From Halomonas sp. YLGW01 (GTDB lineage Bacteria > Pseudomonadota > Gammaproteobacteria > Pseudomonadales > Halomonadaceae), in contig NZ_CP062005.1 of the NCBI RefSeq assembly GCF_014840935.1, forward strand, positions 1,860,001 through 1,924,000: DNA of 64,000 bases. The letters are read 5' to 3'. Of the stretch, positions 1-10,713 are shown in pieces (the stretch's first letter is position 1; each line of letters starts with the position of its first letter). The notes beneath the pieces are model-generated. The model was not told the DNA's origin and made no database searches. It worked only from the letters and a program-made list of their open reading frames with translations. Position numbers and translations under genes: made by a program.

Positions 1-121
1 AAGCACCACGGCTGCAGGCGCCAACACTGGGGGCGATGCGGGTGGTGCTTCAGGCACTGGTGGCATAGCCGCCGCCCTCACCGATGACAGCGTCACCTCT
101 GACACCACCGGTGCCAACTGA
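1..121 (+). CDS. C-terminal end of a GfcA/YjbE-like small Gly/Ala/Thr-rich protein (partial)
   Basis: The reading frame starting at base 2 stays open for 39 codons from the window edge and ends in TGA at 119-121. The peptide is almost only Gly, Ala, Thr, Ser, Asp and Asn. The E. coli YjbE/GfcA proteins that precede yjbF/gfcB are short, secreted and rich in the same residues, so position and composition both suggest that family. The stop overlaps the start of the next gene by one base (TGATG), which implies translational coupling and one operon. The N-terminus and signal peptide lie outside the window. Low-complexity sequence alone would not identify it; the call rests on the three genes that follow. 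Confidence 0.55.
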   Translation, partial: STTAAGANTGGDAGGASGTGGIAAALTDDSVTSDTTGAN

Positions 122-771
122 TGATACCGTTATGGGAAGACCAGCGAGGCCGCCTCCGGGCGGTCTCGTTGTGCTTGTTACTAACTTCCTGCACTCAGGG
201 TGGCGGCACGACACCCATGAGCGACACCTTGGGCATCTATTTGGGCCCTGATGAAACGGATCTCTCCGCTCAGGCAGGCGCCCTCCCCCATGCCTCTATA
301 GCAGTGGACGTGCGCGGCAATCGCGGCCTGCTGGTCATGGCCTATCAAGGCGGCGCTCAAGGCGAACACACCTATTGGCAAGCCGGGGATGAAGCGACAC
401 TTGCCTTCAGCAACGGTCGCCCCTTCGCGACGGCGGGGCTCGAAGAAAACTTGCTGAGCTATCGATTCACCATGGATCAGCCTACCCCCTCAGTTGTCGA
501 GGTCCATTGGCAGGATGCCCAAGGCCTCGATCACCATGCTCGGGGCATCCGGACGGCCAGCTGCTCCTCGCCAGCACCGTTTGAACTGCCACTGACAACG
601 CTATCGCTCGAACGCTGTCACGAGCATATTGAGTGGGATCGCGGCGCCAGTTCAGAGAACACACTATGGCGCCTCCCCTCGACAGGCCACATCTGGGCGG
701 GTGATGTACAACCCTGGCCTGACGCCGAACCGATTCGGTGGCAAGTGGCTCGCCCCTGGTGGAGCGGCTAG
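121..771 (+). CDS. yjbF: YjbF/GfcB family outer-membrane lipoprotein, exopolysaccharide operon
   Basis: A 216-residue secreted protein with an N-terminal hydrophobic stretch and lipobox Leu-Thr-Ser-Cys (Cys24), so it is probably lipidated. The segment around residues 60-110, with DVRGNRGLLVMAYQ followed by TYWQAGDEATLAFSNGR and TAGL, resembles the YjbF/GfcB family (E. coli paralogues in group 4 capsule and in the yjbEFGH exopolysaccharide operon). These proteins are accessory to polysaccharide export at the outer membrane; their biochemical role is not settled. The start codon overlaps the stop of the upstream gene, which fixes the start. The gap to the gfcC homologue is 74 bases with no terminator, in line with one transcript. 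Confidence 0.8.
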   Translation: MIPLWEDQRGRLRAVSLCLLLTSCTQGGGTTPMSDTLGIYLGPDETDLSAQAGALPHASIAVDVRGNRGLLVMAYQGGAQGEHTYWQAGDEATLAFSNGRPFATAGLEENLLSYRFTMDQPTPSVVEVHWQDAQGLDHHARGIRTASCSSPAPFELPLTTLSLERCHEHIEWDRGASSENTLWRLPSTGHIWAGDVQPWPDAEPIRWQVARPWWSG

Positions 772-845
772 GCCCAACGCATCCGCTATTCCTGTTGCCC
801 TATCATCATTATCCGCCATGCCGGGCGCTAACATAACGAGTCGCA

Positions 846-1736
846 ATGCCTAGACCCCTATTTTCTCGCCATGCCCTCGCGATGCTATCGCTAGCAGCAC
901 TGTCGGCGGCAAGCTCCATATGCTTGGCGAATCCCGCCTGGGCCAATGAGTCACGGGAACGTCATGCCTTCATCGAACCCGCAACAACCGACTCAGCGTA
1001 CTCCATCAGAGTCCATCAGTTCAGCGACCTAACAGGTACGCTACGCGATGCCTGGCTAAAAGAACCCGAGCAACCGCCTGCGCCCGGCTATGCATTTATG
1101 CTGCGGCAGGAAGATCGACAACCTCAGCAGTTCACTGCGAGGCGGCTACTGGCAGAGCTTGATGCCTTAAGAAGCGCACCGAAGTTCCTTGATCACGCCG
1201 AGACCTATGAAGTGGCTGGACTGGAGGTCTGGCATGGACAGCTTGAGAAATATTCCGATGGCCGGCTGGCCCGCACCCCGGGGCGTGCCGACCCAACATC
1301 ACTGATCGCCCGCCCTCGCCACAATCCCGCCCTTGCAACGCTGGAGCACTTCGGTCACTGCCGGCCACCGAACTGGACAGAGGTATGGCATGCACAGGGC
1401 GTCACTCGCCTGCCTTTCCAGCCAGGCATGACCGTACCGAACGCAATAGATACACTGAAGGACCGGTTGCCGGGGCTTTCCATCGCATCCGATACGGCAT
1501 GGCGCGTGTCACCACTTGGTCAAGTGAACAGCGTGGGTATTGCGGCCTACAACCATGAGTCGGTCGAGCTGACGGCAGGCAGCCGTGTCGTGTTGCCGCT
1601 GTCATCGACGACCATCGGGGCTCGCTGGATCAATCAGACACTGCCTCGGTTCCTAGCGACACGACTGCCAGGCGATGATTGCGTACTTTACTCGTTCTCC
1701 CCCCTCGAGACTGCCAAGGGCGCCGCTTCACCATGA
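846..1736 (+). CDS. yjbG: GfcC/YjbG family exopolysaccharide (capsule) protein
   Basis: A 296-residue protein with a signal peptide (hydrophobic residues 8-28, likely cut after Ala-Leu-Ala or Ala-Asn-Ala motifs). It matches the GfcC/YjbG architecture: a periplasmic protein of about 250 residues with beta-grasp modules. The later part shows a SLBB-like theme (LPFQPGMTVPNAIDTLKDRLPG) followed by the quasi-repeated C-terminal half. GfcC-type proteins work with outer-membrane polysaccharide export. It is the third gene of the operon, and its TGA overlaps the start region of the yjbH homologue (ATGATG). I infer the family from context and motifs; the exact substrate polymer cannot be read from sequence. 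Confidence 0.78.
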   Translation: MPRPLFSRHALAMLSLAALSAASSICLANPAWANESRERHAFIEPATTDSAYSIRVHQFSDLTGTLRDAWLKEPEQPPAPGYAFMLRQEDRQPQQFTARRLLAELDALRSAPKFLDHAETYEVAGLEVWHGQLEKYSDGRLARTPGRADPTSLIARPRHNPALATLEHFGHCRPPNWTEVWHAQGVTRLPFQPGMTVPNAIDTLKDRLPGLSIASDTAWRVSPLGQVNSVGIAAYNHESVELTAGSRVVLPLSSTTIGARWINQTLPRFLATRLPGDDCVLYSFSPLETAKGAASP

Positions 1737-4117
1737 TGTACCCTCTTTCTGCTGTCGAAGCCGTCGGATTCGCCGTCTCTCGATGCCCCTCATCGAGTGC
1801 CCTGGCCTCGACCTCAATGGCCGTAAGGCGTGTTCCCGCACACTTGCCGCCTTCACGACTGACACTTGCCGTGATGATGGCCTCGATGACATTACCCGCG
1901 ACGGCAGCCTCTCTCTCCGTGAATGGGGAGAATCACGCCCTAGACACACATTATCCGTCATTGGAGAGCAGTCACCTACTGGGTGGAAGCCAATCCGATT
2001 TCGGTGGAATCGGTCTGATGCAGACGCCGACCGCGCGCATGGCGCCGCTGGGCAATTTTTCCTTCACCTATAACCGTGTTGCTCCTTACCGGCGCTATAG
2101 CATCAGCCTGCAGCCCACCGACTGGTTCGAGTTCACCTTTCACTACTCAGAGATCGAGGACCGCCTGTATGGCGAATCGATAGCCGGCAGCCGGGATTAC
2201 CTGGACAAGGGGCTGGATGGCAAGTTTCGTCTGTGGCGCGAGAGTCGTTATCTACCCGAAATCGCTGTCGGCCTGCGGGACGCCGGCGGCACCTCGCTGT
2301 TCGGTGCCGAATACCTGGTCGCCAGCAAGCGCTGGTACGACCTCGACCTTAGCCTGGGCCTCGGGTGGGGGTATCTGGGGACACGCGGCGACATGGACTC
2401 GCCATTGTCAGTACTGGATGACCGCTTCGAGACGCGCCCCGACGATGCCGGTGGCGACCAGGGCGGTGAGTTCGCCTTGAATCAGCTGTTCAGAGGGCCC
2501 GCGGCGGTCTTCGCCGGAGCCGAGTACCAGACACCCTGGGATCCTCTGATTCTGCAGCTCGAGTACGAAGGCAACAACTATCAGAATGAGCCGGCCACCT
2601 CTCCCATCGAGCAGGACTCGCCCGTCAATATCGGCGCGCGCTATCACATCAACGACAACCTGACCCTGAGTACCGCCTGGCAGCGCGGTAACACCCTGAT
2701 GACCGGCATCACCCTGAATGCCGACCTGGCCGGCCTGAGCCAGGTCAAGCGCGACACCCGGCCGCTATCGATCGCCGACACGTTATCCTCGCCGGCCCCA
2801 TTGGCCACGACCCCGGCTGACAACAACGATGCAGCGAATTCTGAATCGCCAGCGCCCCAGACGATCGCCGCCACCTACGGCGAGACCACCATCGATGGCG
2901 TGCCTAGAGATGAAGCTGAGGTCAACTGGCAAGACGTCAGCCAGCAACTGGAAGACAACGCTGGTATTCGGGTCAATGGTATTCACCTCAATGGCGATAC
3001 TCTGCTCATTGAGGCCACGCCAATCAAGTATCGCTCATTGGCGCAAACCGCCGGGCGCGCCAATCGCATCCTCCATCGGTACGCCCCGCCGCAGATCAAC
3101 ACCTTCCGCTATCGATGGCAGGAGCTTGGGCTCGATCTGCGTGACGATGTCCATCCTCGTGCCGCTTTCGTCGCTGCTCTGGTGAATGCGGAGCAGGAGT
3201 CCCGCTACCACCACAGCATATACGCTCAGCTTCCGCGACAGATAAGCTCACAGCCCCCCGACTTCGAGGCCACTCAGGAGCGATTCCGCTATAACCTCGG
3301 CCCTGGCTACAACCAGAATTTGGGCGGCCCGGATGGATACCTCTACCAGCTGCTCCTGCGGGCAAGTGGCGAGCTGAAAACTGACGACAATGGCTGGTTC
3401 TCGGGCGCACTAGGCTGGACAGTAGCCGACAACTTCGACAACTACGACTATATCGCCGAGTCCGACCTGCCCCGCGTGCGCACCTATATCGGGGACTATC
3501 TGGCCGAGTCCACCGTTGGCATCACCAACCTGCAATACACGCGTACGTCGCAGCTCGGCAAGAACTGGTTCGCCATGGGCTATGGCGGCCTGCTGGAGAT
3601 GATGTATGCCGGGGCTGGCGGTGAGATGCTGTATCGCCCCTTCAACAGCGACTGGGCGCTCGGCATGGATCTGAACTATGTTCGCCAGCGTGATTTTGAT
3701 CAACAATTTGGTTTGCGCGATTACTCGACCTGGACGGGTCACCTGAGCGCTTACGTGCAGACCGACTTCGAGGACGTACTGGCCAAGGTGAGCGTGGGCC
3801 GCTATCTGGCCAAGGACATCGGCGCGACCTTCGACTTCTCGAGGGAATTCGCGTCCGGCGTGCGTATGGGTGGCTGGGCCACCTTCACCGATGCCGGCGA
3901 TGATTACGGCGAAGGCAGCTTCGACAAGGGCGTCTACATCACCCTGCCGCTGGATGCCTTCTTCACGACCTACAGCCGCGATGACGTCAATATCAGCTGG
4001 CAGCCGCTGACACGTGACGGCGGTGCCCGCCTCAATCGCCGCTACTCGCTGTATGATATCACCGAGGATCGTACCATGGGGAGCTTCTGGGAGGAGCGTG
4101 ACCAGGTCTGGGAGTAA
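1733..4117 (+). CDS. yjbH: YjbH/GfcD family outer-membrane beta-barrel protein
   Basis: A 794-residue protein from ATG 1733, which overlaps the gfcC stop; ATG 1736 is equally possible. A conventional signal peptide (basic start, hydrophobic core, Ala-Thr-Ala-Ala) only begins at an in-frame ATG at 1817, but no ribosome site precedes that codon, so the true N-terminus is uncertain. The mature part opens with GGIGLMQTPTARM, typical of YjbH, and is full of alternating aromatic strands, as in a large outer-membrane barrel. The last third carries a second block (residues about 520-790) that also looks like barrel strands. The family is associated with export of exopolysaccharide. A strong hairpin follows the stop, so this is the last gene of the operon. 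Confidence 0.82.
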   Translation: MMYPLSAVEAVGFAVSRCPSSSALASTSMAVRRVPAHLPPSRLTLAVMMASMTLPATAASLSVNGENHALDTHYPSLESSHLLGGSQSDFGGIGLMQTPTARMAPLGNFSFTYNRVAPYRRYSISLQPTDWFEFTFHYSEIEDRLYGESIAGSRDYLDKGLDGKFRLWRESRYLPEIAVGLRDAGGTSLFGAEYLVASKRWYDLDLSLGLGWGYLGTRGDMDSPLSVLDDRFETRPDDAGGDQGGEFALNQLFRGPAAVFAGAEYQTPWDPLILQLEYEGNNYQNEPATSPIEQDSPVNIGARYHINDNLTLSTAWQRGNTLMTGITLNADLAGLSQVKRDTRPLSIADTLSSPAPLATTPADNNDAANSESPAPQTIAATYGETTIDGVPRDEAEVNWQDVSQQLEDNAGIRVNGIHLNGDTLLIEATPIKYRSLAQTAGRANRILHRYAPPQINTFRYRWQELGLDLRDDVHPRAAFVAALVNAEQESRYHHSIYAQLPRQISSQPPDFEATQERFRYNLGPGYNQNLGGPDGYLYQLLLRASGELKTDDNGWFSGALGWTVADNFDNYDYIAESDLPRVRTYIGDYLAESTVGITNLQYTRTSQLGKNWFAMGYGGLLEMMYAGAGGEMLYRPFNSDWALGMDLNYVRQRDFDQQFGLRDYSTWTGHLSAYVQTDFEDVLAKVSVGRYLAKDIGATFDFSREFASGVRMGGWATFTDAGDDYGEGSFDKGVYITLPLDAFFTTYSRDDVNISWQPLTRDGGARLNRRYSLYDITEDRTMGSFWEERDQVWE

Positions 4118-4172
4118 GACTCCCAGGGCCTAGCCTAGCCCCTCCGTAGGTATCTCACCCCTCACACGAAAA

Positions 4173-4196
4173 CGCCCCGGCACGCATGCCGGGGCG
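4173..4196. terminator. Bidirectional intrinsic terminator between yjbH and sthA
   Basis: Perfect 10-bp stem CGCCCCGGCA / TGCCGGGGCG with a 4-base loop. On the minus strand the stem is followed by TTTTC, so it best serves sthA; on the plus strand it lies 55 bases after the yjbH stop without a T-tract. The convergent gene arrangement makes use on both strands plausible. Confidence 0.8.
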
Positions 4197-4249
4197 ATTG
4201 CCTGACCATCTGAGAATGCCGGGCTCTCAGCACTATTGCAGGCAGTGAC

Positions 4250-5641
4250 TCAGAACAGTCGATTCAGACCATTCTGCGCTGCCACCCGGTAGGCCTCGGC
4301 CATGGTCGGGTAGTTGAAGGTGGTGTTGATGAAATACTTGAGGTTATTGGCCTCGCCTTCCTGCTGCATGATCGCCTGACCGATGTGCACGATCTCCGAG
4401 GCCTGGTCACCGAAGCAGTGAATGCCGAGGATCTCGAGGGTCTCGCGGTGGAAGAGGATCTTCAGCATGCCCACGGTATCCCCGGTGATCTGGGCACGAG
4501 CGGTATCCTTGAAGAAGGCCTGGGCCACTTCATAGGGCACCTTCGCGCCGGTCAGCTCGCGTTCGTTCTTGCCTACCGAGCTGATCTCGGGAATGGTATA
4601 GATTCCGGTCGGTACGTCATCGACGAAGCGGAAATCCTCATCGAGCAAGTCATCGCTGGCGTTACGCCCTTGGTCATAGGCGGCACTGGCGAGGCTCGGC
4701 CAGCCGATCACATCGCCTACGGCATAGATGTGCGGAGTGGTGGTGCGATAGTGGTTGTCGACCTGCAGCTGACCGCGGCCGTTGGCCTCCAGGCCGATGT
4801 TCTCGAGGCCCAGCTGATCCGTGTTGCCGGTACGGCCATTGGCCCACAGGAAGGCATCGGCACGCAGCTTCTTGCCGGACTTCAGGTGTACGACCACGCC
4901 GGACTCGTCCCCCTCGACCCGTTCGTAGTCCTCATTGTGGCGAATCAGCGCGCCGTGGTGGCGCAGATGATAGGACAGCGCATCGCTGATCTCATCATCG
5001 AGGAAAGACAACAGTCGGTCACGGGAATCGATCAGGTCGACCTTGACGCCAAGCCCAGAGAAGATCGAGGCATATTCGCTGCCGATAACGCCAGCACCGA
5101 AGATGATCAGGGTCCGCGGCGTGTGCGACAGGCCAAGGATAGTGTCAGAGCAATAGATGCGCGGGTGGCGGAAGTCGATGTCCGCCGGGCGATAGGGGCG
5201 CGAGCCGGTGGCGATGACGATCTTCTGGGCGTTGAGCTCCTCGATCCCCTCCTGGTTGTCGCGCACCAGTAGCGTATGCTCATCCTTGAAACGTGCCACG
5301 CCGAAGAACAGATCGATGCGGTTACGGGCATAAAAGGTGGTGCGCATCTCGACCTGCTGGTCGATCGTCACCTGAGAACGCTCCAGTACCTTCGGAAACG
5401 AGAACCAACGCGGCTCGCCGATATCACGGAACATGCGATTGGTGTTGAAGGACATGATCTGCTTGACCTGGTGACGCAGTGCCTTCGACGGGATGGTGCC
5501 CCAGTGCGTGCAGTTGCCGCCCACCGCACGCTGCTTTTCGATCACCGCCACGCGTTTGCCGTGCTTGGCGGCGTTGATGGCGGCGCTCTCTCCAGAGGGG
5601 CCGGTACCGATCACCACCACATCGTAATTATGAACTGCCAT
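4250..5641 (-). CDS. sthA: Soluble pyridine nucleotide transhydrogenase
   Basis: A 463-residue flavoprotein that moves reducing equivalents between NADPH and NADH in the cytoplasm. The FAD-binding motif [10 protein letters not shown] lies at residues 12-21. The usual redox Cys pair of the disulfide reductase family is replaced in [15 protein letters not shown], where only the first Cys remains; this is the hallmark that separates SthA from lipoamide dehydrogenase. A second Rossmann motif ([13 protein letters not shown]) binds NAD(P) and [17 protein letters not shown]-type residues form the C-terminal dimer domain. AGGAGA lies 5 bases before the ATG. It follows nqrM by 53 bases, so the transhydrogenase may be co-expressed with the Nqr assembly gene. 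Confidence 0.96.
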   Translation of the reverse strand: MAVHNYDVVVIGTGPSGESAAINAAKHGKRVAVIEKQRAVGGNCTHWGTIPSKALRHQVKQIMSFNTNRMFRDIGEPRWFSFPKVLERSQVTIDQQVEMRTTFYARNRIDLFFGVARFKDEHTLLVRDNQEGIEELNAQKIVIATGSRPYRPADIDFRHPRIYCSDTILGLSHTPRTLIIFGAGVIGSEYASIFSGLGVKVDLIDSRDRLLSFLDDEISDALSYHLRHHGALIRHNEDYERVEGDESGVVVHLKSGKKLRADAFLWANGRTGNTDQLGLENIGLEANGRGQLQVDNHYRTTTPHIYAVGDVIGWPSLASAAYDQGRNASDDLLDEDFRFVDDVPTGIYTIPEISSVGKNERELTGAKVPYEVAQAFFKDTARAQITGDTVGMLKILFHRETLEILGIHCFGDQASEIVHIGQAIMQQEGEANNLKYFINTTFNYPTMAEAYRVAAQNGLNRLF

Positions 5642-5694
5642 CGTTTCTCCTAGCGTTGTAGGTCCCGTCTCTGTCCCGTTCGGCCGATCGCGAT

Positions 5695-5949
5695 TCAGCG
5701 GCGTGTGGCGTCATAGCCCAGGTCAGCGCCACGGCTCTCGTCACTGGCCCGACGGGCACTGGTGCCCTTCTTGCTCTCTTCCTCGCAGACCTTGTCGTTA
5801 CCACCGCAGATATCGCAGCCTTCCTTCAGGCCCAGATTGTTGAGCCCGCCACAGGTGCCCGCAATCGGCTTTCGGCCGAGGATGACACCCACGGCCATCG
5901 CGGCCACTACCAGCAGCATGAAACCGAAAACGAGAAACCAGATCGTCAT
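5695..5949 (-). CDS. nqrM: NqrM, Na+-NQR maturation factor
   Basis: An 84-residue protein with one N-terminal membrane helix (residues 3-24) and four cysteines, Cys33, Cys45, Cys48 and Cys55, in TCGGLNN and [13 protein letters not shown]. This is the pattern of NqrM (ApbE-neighbour family), needed to assemble the iron centre between NqrD and NqrE. The ATG at 5949 is chosen because AAGGAG precedes it by 7 bases and gives the family's usual length; a longer open frame upstream is not supported. It follows nqrF by 197 bases, with a hairpin in between, so it may be partly uncoupled from the main operon. Confidence 0.93.
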   Translation of the reverse strand: MTIWFLVFGFMLLVVAAMAVGVILGRKPIAGTCGGLNNLGLKEGCDICGGNDKVCEEESKKGTSARRASDESRGADLGYDATRR

Positions 5950-6089
5950 GATGATCTCCTTGGCTGCGGTGCTTAGTCGGCAGGATCGCAGGCGTTGGGG
6001 AGTGAGTGAATATCGCAGTGGCTGCGACCTCGGCTGGCGGCGTGTCATCGCCATGTCGCCAGCCGAGGGAGCAGCCCTCAAAAGGCAAC

Positions 6090-6114
6090 AGGGCCGACCC
6101 ACTGGGCCGGCCCT
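6090..6114 (-). terminator. Probable terminator or attenuating hairpin after nqrF
   Basis: On the minus strand AGGGCCGGCC pairs with GGTCGGCCCT (one G-U pair) around a 5-base loop, 32 bases after the nqrF stop. The downstream stretch GTTGCCTTTT is only weakly T-rich, so read-through into nqrM is possible. Confidence 0.5.
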
Positions 6115-6146
6115 GCGTCGCAAAGGGCCGTATCGTGCCAGGCTGA

Positions 6147-7379
6147 TCAGCCGCCGAAATCGTCCAGTGCGATGTTCTCGGGTTCGACGCCCATATCCAG
6201 CAGCATCTTGATCACCGAGGCGTTCATCATGGGCGGCCCACACATGTAGTACTCGCAGTCCTCGGGAGCCGGATGGTCCTTGAGGTAGTTCTCGTACAAC
6301 ACATTGTGGATGAAGCCGGTGGGGCCTTCCCAGTTGTCTTCGGGCAGCGGATCCGACAGGGCCAGGTGCCACTCGAAGTTGTCGTTCTCCTCGGCCAGCT
6401 GGTCGAATTCCTCGTTGTAGAAGGTCTCGCGCCAGGAACGCGCGCCGTACCAGAAGGAGATCTTGCGCTTGGAATTCAGGCGCTTGAGCTGGTCGAAGAT
6501 GTGGCTGCGCATCGGCGCCATCCCGGCACCGCCGCCGATGAAGACCATCTCGGCATCGGTGTCCTTGGCGAAGAACTCGCCGAAGGGCCCCATCACCTGC
6601 ACCTTGTCACCCGGTTTCAGGTTGAAGACGTAGGTGGACATCAGGCCCGGCGGATGGCTGGTGCCGGGAGGCGGTGTCGCAATACGGATGTTGAACTTCA
6701 GCAGGCCATACTCTTCCGGGTAGTTGGCCATCGAGTAGGCGCGAATGACCTCTTCGTCGCTCTTGTGGGAGACCTTGAACAGGTCGAACTTCTCCCAGTC
6801 GCCCCGGTAGTCCTCCTCGATATCGAAGTCGGAGAACTTGATGTCGTAGGGCGGCGCCACCAGCTGCACATAGCCGCCGGCCCGGAAGTCGACTTCCTCG
6901 CCTTCGGGCAGCTTGAGGTTGAGCTCCTTGATGAAGGTCGCGACGTTGGGGTTCGAGGTGACCTCGCATTCCCACTGCTTGACGCCGAAGACCTCTTCCG
7001 GGACCTCGATCTTCATGTCCTGCTTCACCGGCACCTGGCAGGAAAGCCGCCAGCCTTCCTTCTTCTCGCGCATGGTGAAGGCGGATTCTTCGGTCGGCAG
7101 GATCGCCCCGCCGCCGTCGGCCACGCGGCACTTGCACTGGGCGCAGGAGCCGCCGCCGCCACAGGCGGAGGACAGGAAGATGCCGTTGGCCGCCAGGGTC
7201 TGCAGCAGCTTGCCGCCCGCCTGGGTGCTCAGGGTGTGCTCGGGGTCGCCGTTGATCTCGATGGTCACATCGCCGCTGCTGACGAGGCGGCTGCGTGCGG
7301 CCAGGATGATCGCCACCAGGCCGATAACGACCACGGTGAACATGACCACGCCGAGCAAGATGACATTTGTATCAACCAT
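6147..7379 (-). CDS. nqrF: Na+-NQR subunit F, NADH-oxidising
   Basis: A 410-residue subunit that takes electrons from NADH. An N-terminal membrane helix (residues 5-28) is followed by a 2Fe-2S ferredoxin domain with Cys73, Cys79, Cys82 and Cys115 ([11 protein letters not shown] and LSCQV). Next come an FAD-binding domain with RAYSMANYP and an NADH domain with [11 protein letters not shown]. The C-terminal [10 protein letters not shown] and DDFGG are typical of NqrF. AGGAA lies 6 bases before the ATG. It is the last of six contiguous nqr genes. Length and all cofactor motifs are intact. Confidence 0.97.
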   Translation of the reverse strand: MVDTNVILLGVVMFTVVVIGLVAIILAARSRLVSSGDVTIEINGDPEHTLSTQAGGKLLQTLAANGIFLSSACGGGGSCAQCKCRVADGGGAILPTEESAFTMREKKEGWRLSCQVPVKQDMKIEVPEEVFGVKQWECEVTSNPNVATFIKELNLKLPEGEEVDFRAGGYVQLVAPPYDIKFSDFDIEEDYRGDWEKFDLFKVSHKSDEEVIRAYSMANYPEEYGLLKFNIRIATPPPGTSHPPGLMSTYVFNLKPGDKVQVMGPFGEFFAKDTDAEMVFIGGGAGMAPMRSHIFDQLKRLNSKRKISFWYGARSWRETFYNEEFDQLAEENDNFEWHLALSDPLPEDNWEGPTGFIHNVLYENYLKDHPAPEDCEYYMCGPPMMNASVIKMLLDMGVEPENIALDDFGG

Positions 7380-7417
7380 GTCGGGTTCCTATTGGTGTTC
7401 GTTGTCCGAGGCGCGCC

Positions 7418-8038
<621 letters not shown>

Positions 8039-8707
8039 TTACACGGCCTCCTTCGGCTGGGTGTTTTCCTTCATCTTGAACTCGTTCTCCTCGATCTGCT
8101 CCGGCTGAACGCTGCGCAGCACCCAGATGAACAGACCGATGACGAAGAACGCGGAGGGCGGCAGCAGCATCAGGCCGTTCGGAACGTACCAGCCACCGTC
8201 CTGGATCGGCGTCAGCACGGTGATGCCGAACAGGCTGCCGGAGCCGAGCAGTTCACGGAAGAAGCCGACGATCATCAGGATGACGCCATAGCCAAGGCCA
8301 TTACCGATGCCGTCGAGGAACGACAGCATCGGCCCGTTCTGCATGGCGAAGGCCTCGGCGCGGCCCATCACGATGCAGTTGGTGATGATCAGGCCGACGA
8401 AAACCGACAGCTGCTTGGACATCTCATAGGCGTAAGCCTTGAGCACCTGGTCGACCACGATCACCAGCGAGGCGATGATGGTCATCTGCACGATGATGCG
8501 GATCGAGGACGGGATATGATTGCGGATCAGCGAGACGAACAGGTTGGAGAACGCCGTGACCGCGATCACCGCCAGCGCCATCACCAGCGACACGCTCATG
8601 CTGCTGGTCACCGCGAGGGCCGAACAGATCCCGAGGATCTGCAGCGCAATCGGGTTGTTCTTGAAGATTGGCGTGATCAGCACGCCTTTAGGAGTTGCGG
8701 CTGACAT
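8039..8707 (-). CDS. nqrD: Na+-NQR subunit D
   Basis: A 222-residue six-helix membrane subunit. [20 protein letters not shown] and [15 protein letters not shown] are the inverted-repeat motifs of the NqrD/RsxE family and carry the conserved Cys residues of the iron centre. It is paralogous to RsxE. The start is 3 bases from the nqrC stop and the stop abuts nqrE, so expression is clearly operonic. Normal length. Confidence 0.97.
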   Translation of the reverse strand: MSAATPKGVLITPIFKNNPIALQILGICSALAVTSSMSVSLVMALAVIAVTAFSNLFVSLIRNHIPSSIRIIVQMTIIASLVIVVDQVLKAYAYEMSKQLSVFVGLIITNCIVMGRAEAFAMQNGPMLSFLDGIGNGLGYGVILMIVGFFRELLGSGSLFGITVLTPIQDGGWYVPNGLMLLPPSAFFVIGLFIWVLRSVQPEQIEENEFKMKENTQPKEAV

Positions 8708-8710
8708 GTC

Positions 8711-9487
8711 TTAGGCTCCTTCCGATGTGTCGCGGATCTTGGCGAGGTAGTTGCCGAAGCCGGCATCGCTCAGCCAGAACTGCACCAGATTGGTCACGCC
8801 CTTGCTGGTAAGCGTCGCACCGGACAGGGCATCGACCTCGGTGGCCTGGCTCGCGCCACCCTTGACCAATGCGATTTCCGGGCCGCCCTCACCGACTTCA
8901 CCATCGGGGTAGACCTGCTTGCCTTCCCACTGGGCCTTCCACTTCGGGTTATCCACTTCGCCGCCCAGCCCCGGAGTTTCGGAGTGGGAATAGAAGGTGA
9001 TGCCTTCGATGGTGTTGGCGTCGCCCTGTAGCGCAAGATAACCGCGCATCAGGCCCCACAGGCCCTGACCCCGCACCGGCAGAATGATCTGCTCGGGATT
9101 CTGCGGATCCCCGACCAGATAGACCACCGAGTAGTTTTCCTGACGTGACAGGCCGGCGATGTCCTTCTCACCCGACAGGGTGCGAGACTGGGCCGGATCA
9201 CGGGAAGCGGCAAACTGGTCATAGGTCTCCGGGTCTACCGCATCGGTGTACTCGCCGGTGCGCAGATCCACGGCACGCGGGGTCACCTGCTCGAACTGCT
9301 CGGTGATCGGCTCGCCGGCCTGATACAGGCCCGCCACCTGGAGGATGTTCGACTTGCGGTCGGCCTCCTGGTTGAACTGCTGCTGCGGGCGCAGGGCCAC
9401 GGCGGCAGTGGACACGATCACCGAGCAGACGATGCACAACGCGAAGGCAACGGTCAGCGTCTTCTTGATGGAGTTGTTACTCGCCAT
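8711..9487 (-). CDS. nqrC: Na+-NQR subunit C, FMN-binding
   Basis: A 258-residue protein with one N-terminal membrane helix and a periplasmic FMN-binding domain. LSGATLTSKGV places the flavinylation threonine at Thr225; FMN is attached to it through a phosphoester bond by ApbE. HSETPGLGGEVD is also conserved. Its start overlaps the nqrB stop by one base. It is paralogous to RsxG. No apbE is present in the window, so the flavin transferase must be encoded elsewhere. Confidence 0.97.
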   Translation of the reverse strand: MASNNSIKKTLTVAFALCIVCSVIVSTAAVALRPQQQFNQEADRKSNILQVAGLYQAGEPITEQFEQVTPRAVDLRTGEYTDAVDPETYDQFAASRDPAQSRTLSGEKDIAGLSRQENYSVVYLVGDPQNPEQIILPVRGQGLWGLMRGYLALQGDANTIEGITFYSHSETPGLGGEVDNPKWKAQWEGKQVYPDGEVGEGGPEIALVKGGASQATEVDALSGATLTSKGVTNLVQFWLSDAGFGNYLAKIRDTSEGA

Positions 9488-10713
9488 CAGGCACTCTCCT
9501 CAGCCATGGCACCGGTGCGCTGCTGACGGCGCTTGATGTTGGCCTGCACAAAGAAATGGTCGATCAGCGGAGCGAACAGGTTGGCGAACAGGATCGCCAG
9601 CATGATGCCCTCGGGGAAAGCCGGGTTGACGACACGGATCAGCACGGTCATCACGCCGATCAGGGCGCCAAAGGCGAAACGGCCCTGGTTGGTCATGGCA
9701 GCGGAGACCGGGTCGGTCGCCATGAACACCATGCCGAAGGCGAAGCCGCCAATCACCAGGTGCCAGTACCAGGGCATGGCGAACATGGCATTGGTGTCGG
9801 ACCCGATGAAGTTGAACAGCGAGCTGGTCGCCACCATACCCAGGAAAACGCCCAGCATGATCCGCCAGGAGGCAATTCGGGTCCACAGCAGAACCGCGGC
9901 GCCGATGAAGATCGCAAGCGTCGAGGTTTCACCAATGGAGCCGGGAATGTAGCCCAGGAAGGCGTCCAGCCAGCTGAACTGGCTCGACAGCGCGGACATG
10001 CCGCTCTGGTAGGCCGTGGACAGCGCTGTGGCACCGGTGTAGCCATCGGCGGCGACCCAGACGCTGTCGCCCGAGATCTGTGCCGGATAGGCGAAGTACA
10101 GGAAGGCCCGCCCGGTCAGTGCCGGGTTCAAGAAGTTCTTGCCGGTACCGCCGAAGATTTCCTTGCCGATCACGATACCGAAGGTGATGCCCAGGGCCAC
10201 CTGCCACAGCGGAATGGTCGCCGGCAGGATCAGCGCGAACAGCACCGAGGAGACGAAGAAGCCCTCGTTGACCTCATGGCCGCGCTTGATGGCAAACAGC
10301 ACTTCCCAGAAGCCGCCGACCACGAAGGTCACCAGATAGATCGGCAGGAAGTAGGTCGCCCCCAGCACGAAGTTGGACCAGACGCTGCCGACATCATGAC
10401 CGCCAGCGAGCAGCATCAGGATAGCCTCGCGCCAGCCCCCCATGGAGGCGTAGCCCTCGGCGATCGCGGCATTGGCCTGCCAGCCGGCATTCCACATACC
10501 GAAGAACATCGCCGGGAAGGTGCACATCCAGACGGTGATCATGATGCGCTTCAGGTCGACCCCATCACGCACGTGAGCCGTGGTCTTGGTGACGCTGACC
10601 GGCGCGTAGAAAATCGTGTCGATGGCTTCGTACAGCGGGTAGAACTGCTCGTACTTGCCACCCTTGTGAAAGTGCGGCTCGAGATTATCGAGTGTCTGTC
10701 GGATACCCATCAT
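9487..10713 (-). CDS. nqrB: Na+-NQR subunit B, FMN-binding membrane subunit
   Basis: A 408-residue polytopic membrane subunit, the main Na+ channel and quinone-interacting part of the complex. The segment [11 protein letters not shown] (Thr229) is the covalent FMN site, and [11 protein letters not shown]-like [15 protein letters not shown] near the C-terminus is shared with RsxD. The N-terminal soluble region has the family motif [20 protein letters not shown]. Overlapping ends with nqrA and nqrC show tight coupling. Confidence 0.97.
   Translation of the reverse strand: MMGIRQTLDNLEPHFHKGGKYEQFYPLYEAIDTIFYAPVSVTKTTAHVRDGVDLKRIMITVWMCTFPAMFFGMWNAGWQANAAIAEGYASMGGWREAILMLLAGGHDVGSVWSNFVLGATYFLPIYLVTFVVGGFWEVLFAIKRGHEVNEGFFVSSVLFALILPATIPLWQVALGITFGIVIGKEIFGGTGKNFLNPALTGRAFLYFAYPAQISGDSVWVAADGYTGATALSTAYQSGMSALSSQFSWLDAFLGYIPGSIGETSTLAIFIGAAVLLWTRIASWRIMLGVFLGMVATSSLFNFIGSDTNAMFAMPWYWHLVIGGFAFGMVFMATDPVSAAMTNQGRFAFGALIGVMTVLIRVVNPAFPEGIMLAILFANLFAPLIDHFFVQANIKRRQQRTGAMAEESA

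Noticed and set aside
4385-5272. Long open frame on the plus strand opposite sthA
   Set aside because: It is an antisense shadow of a well-conserved GC-rich gene; no ribosome site and no recognisable family.
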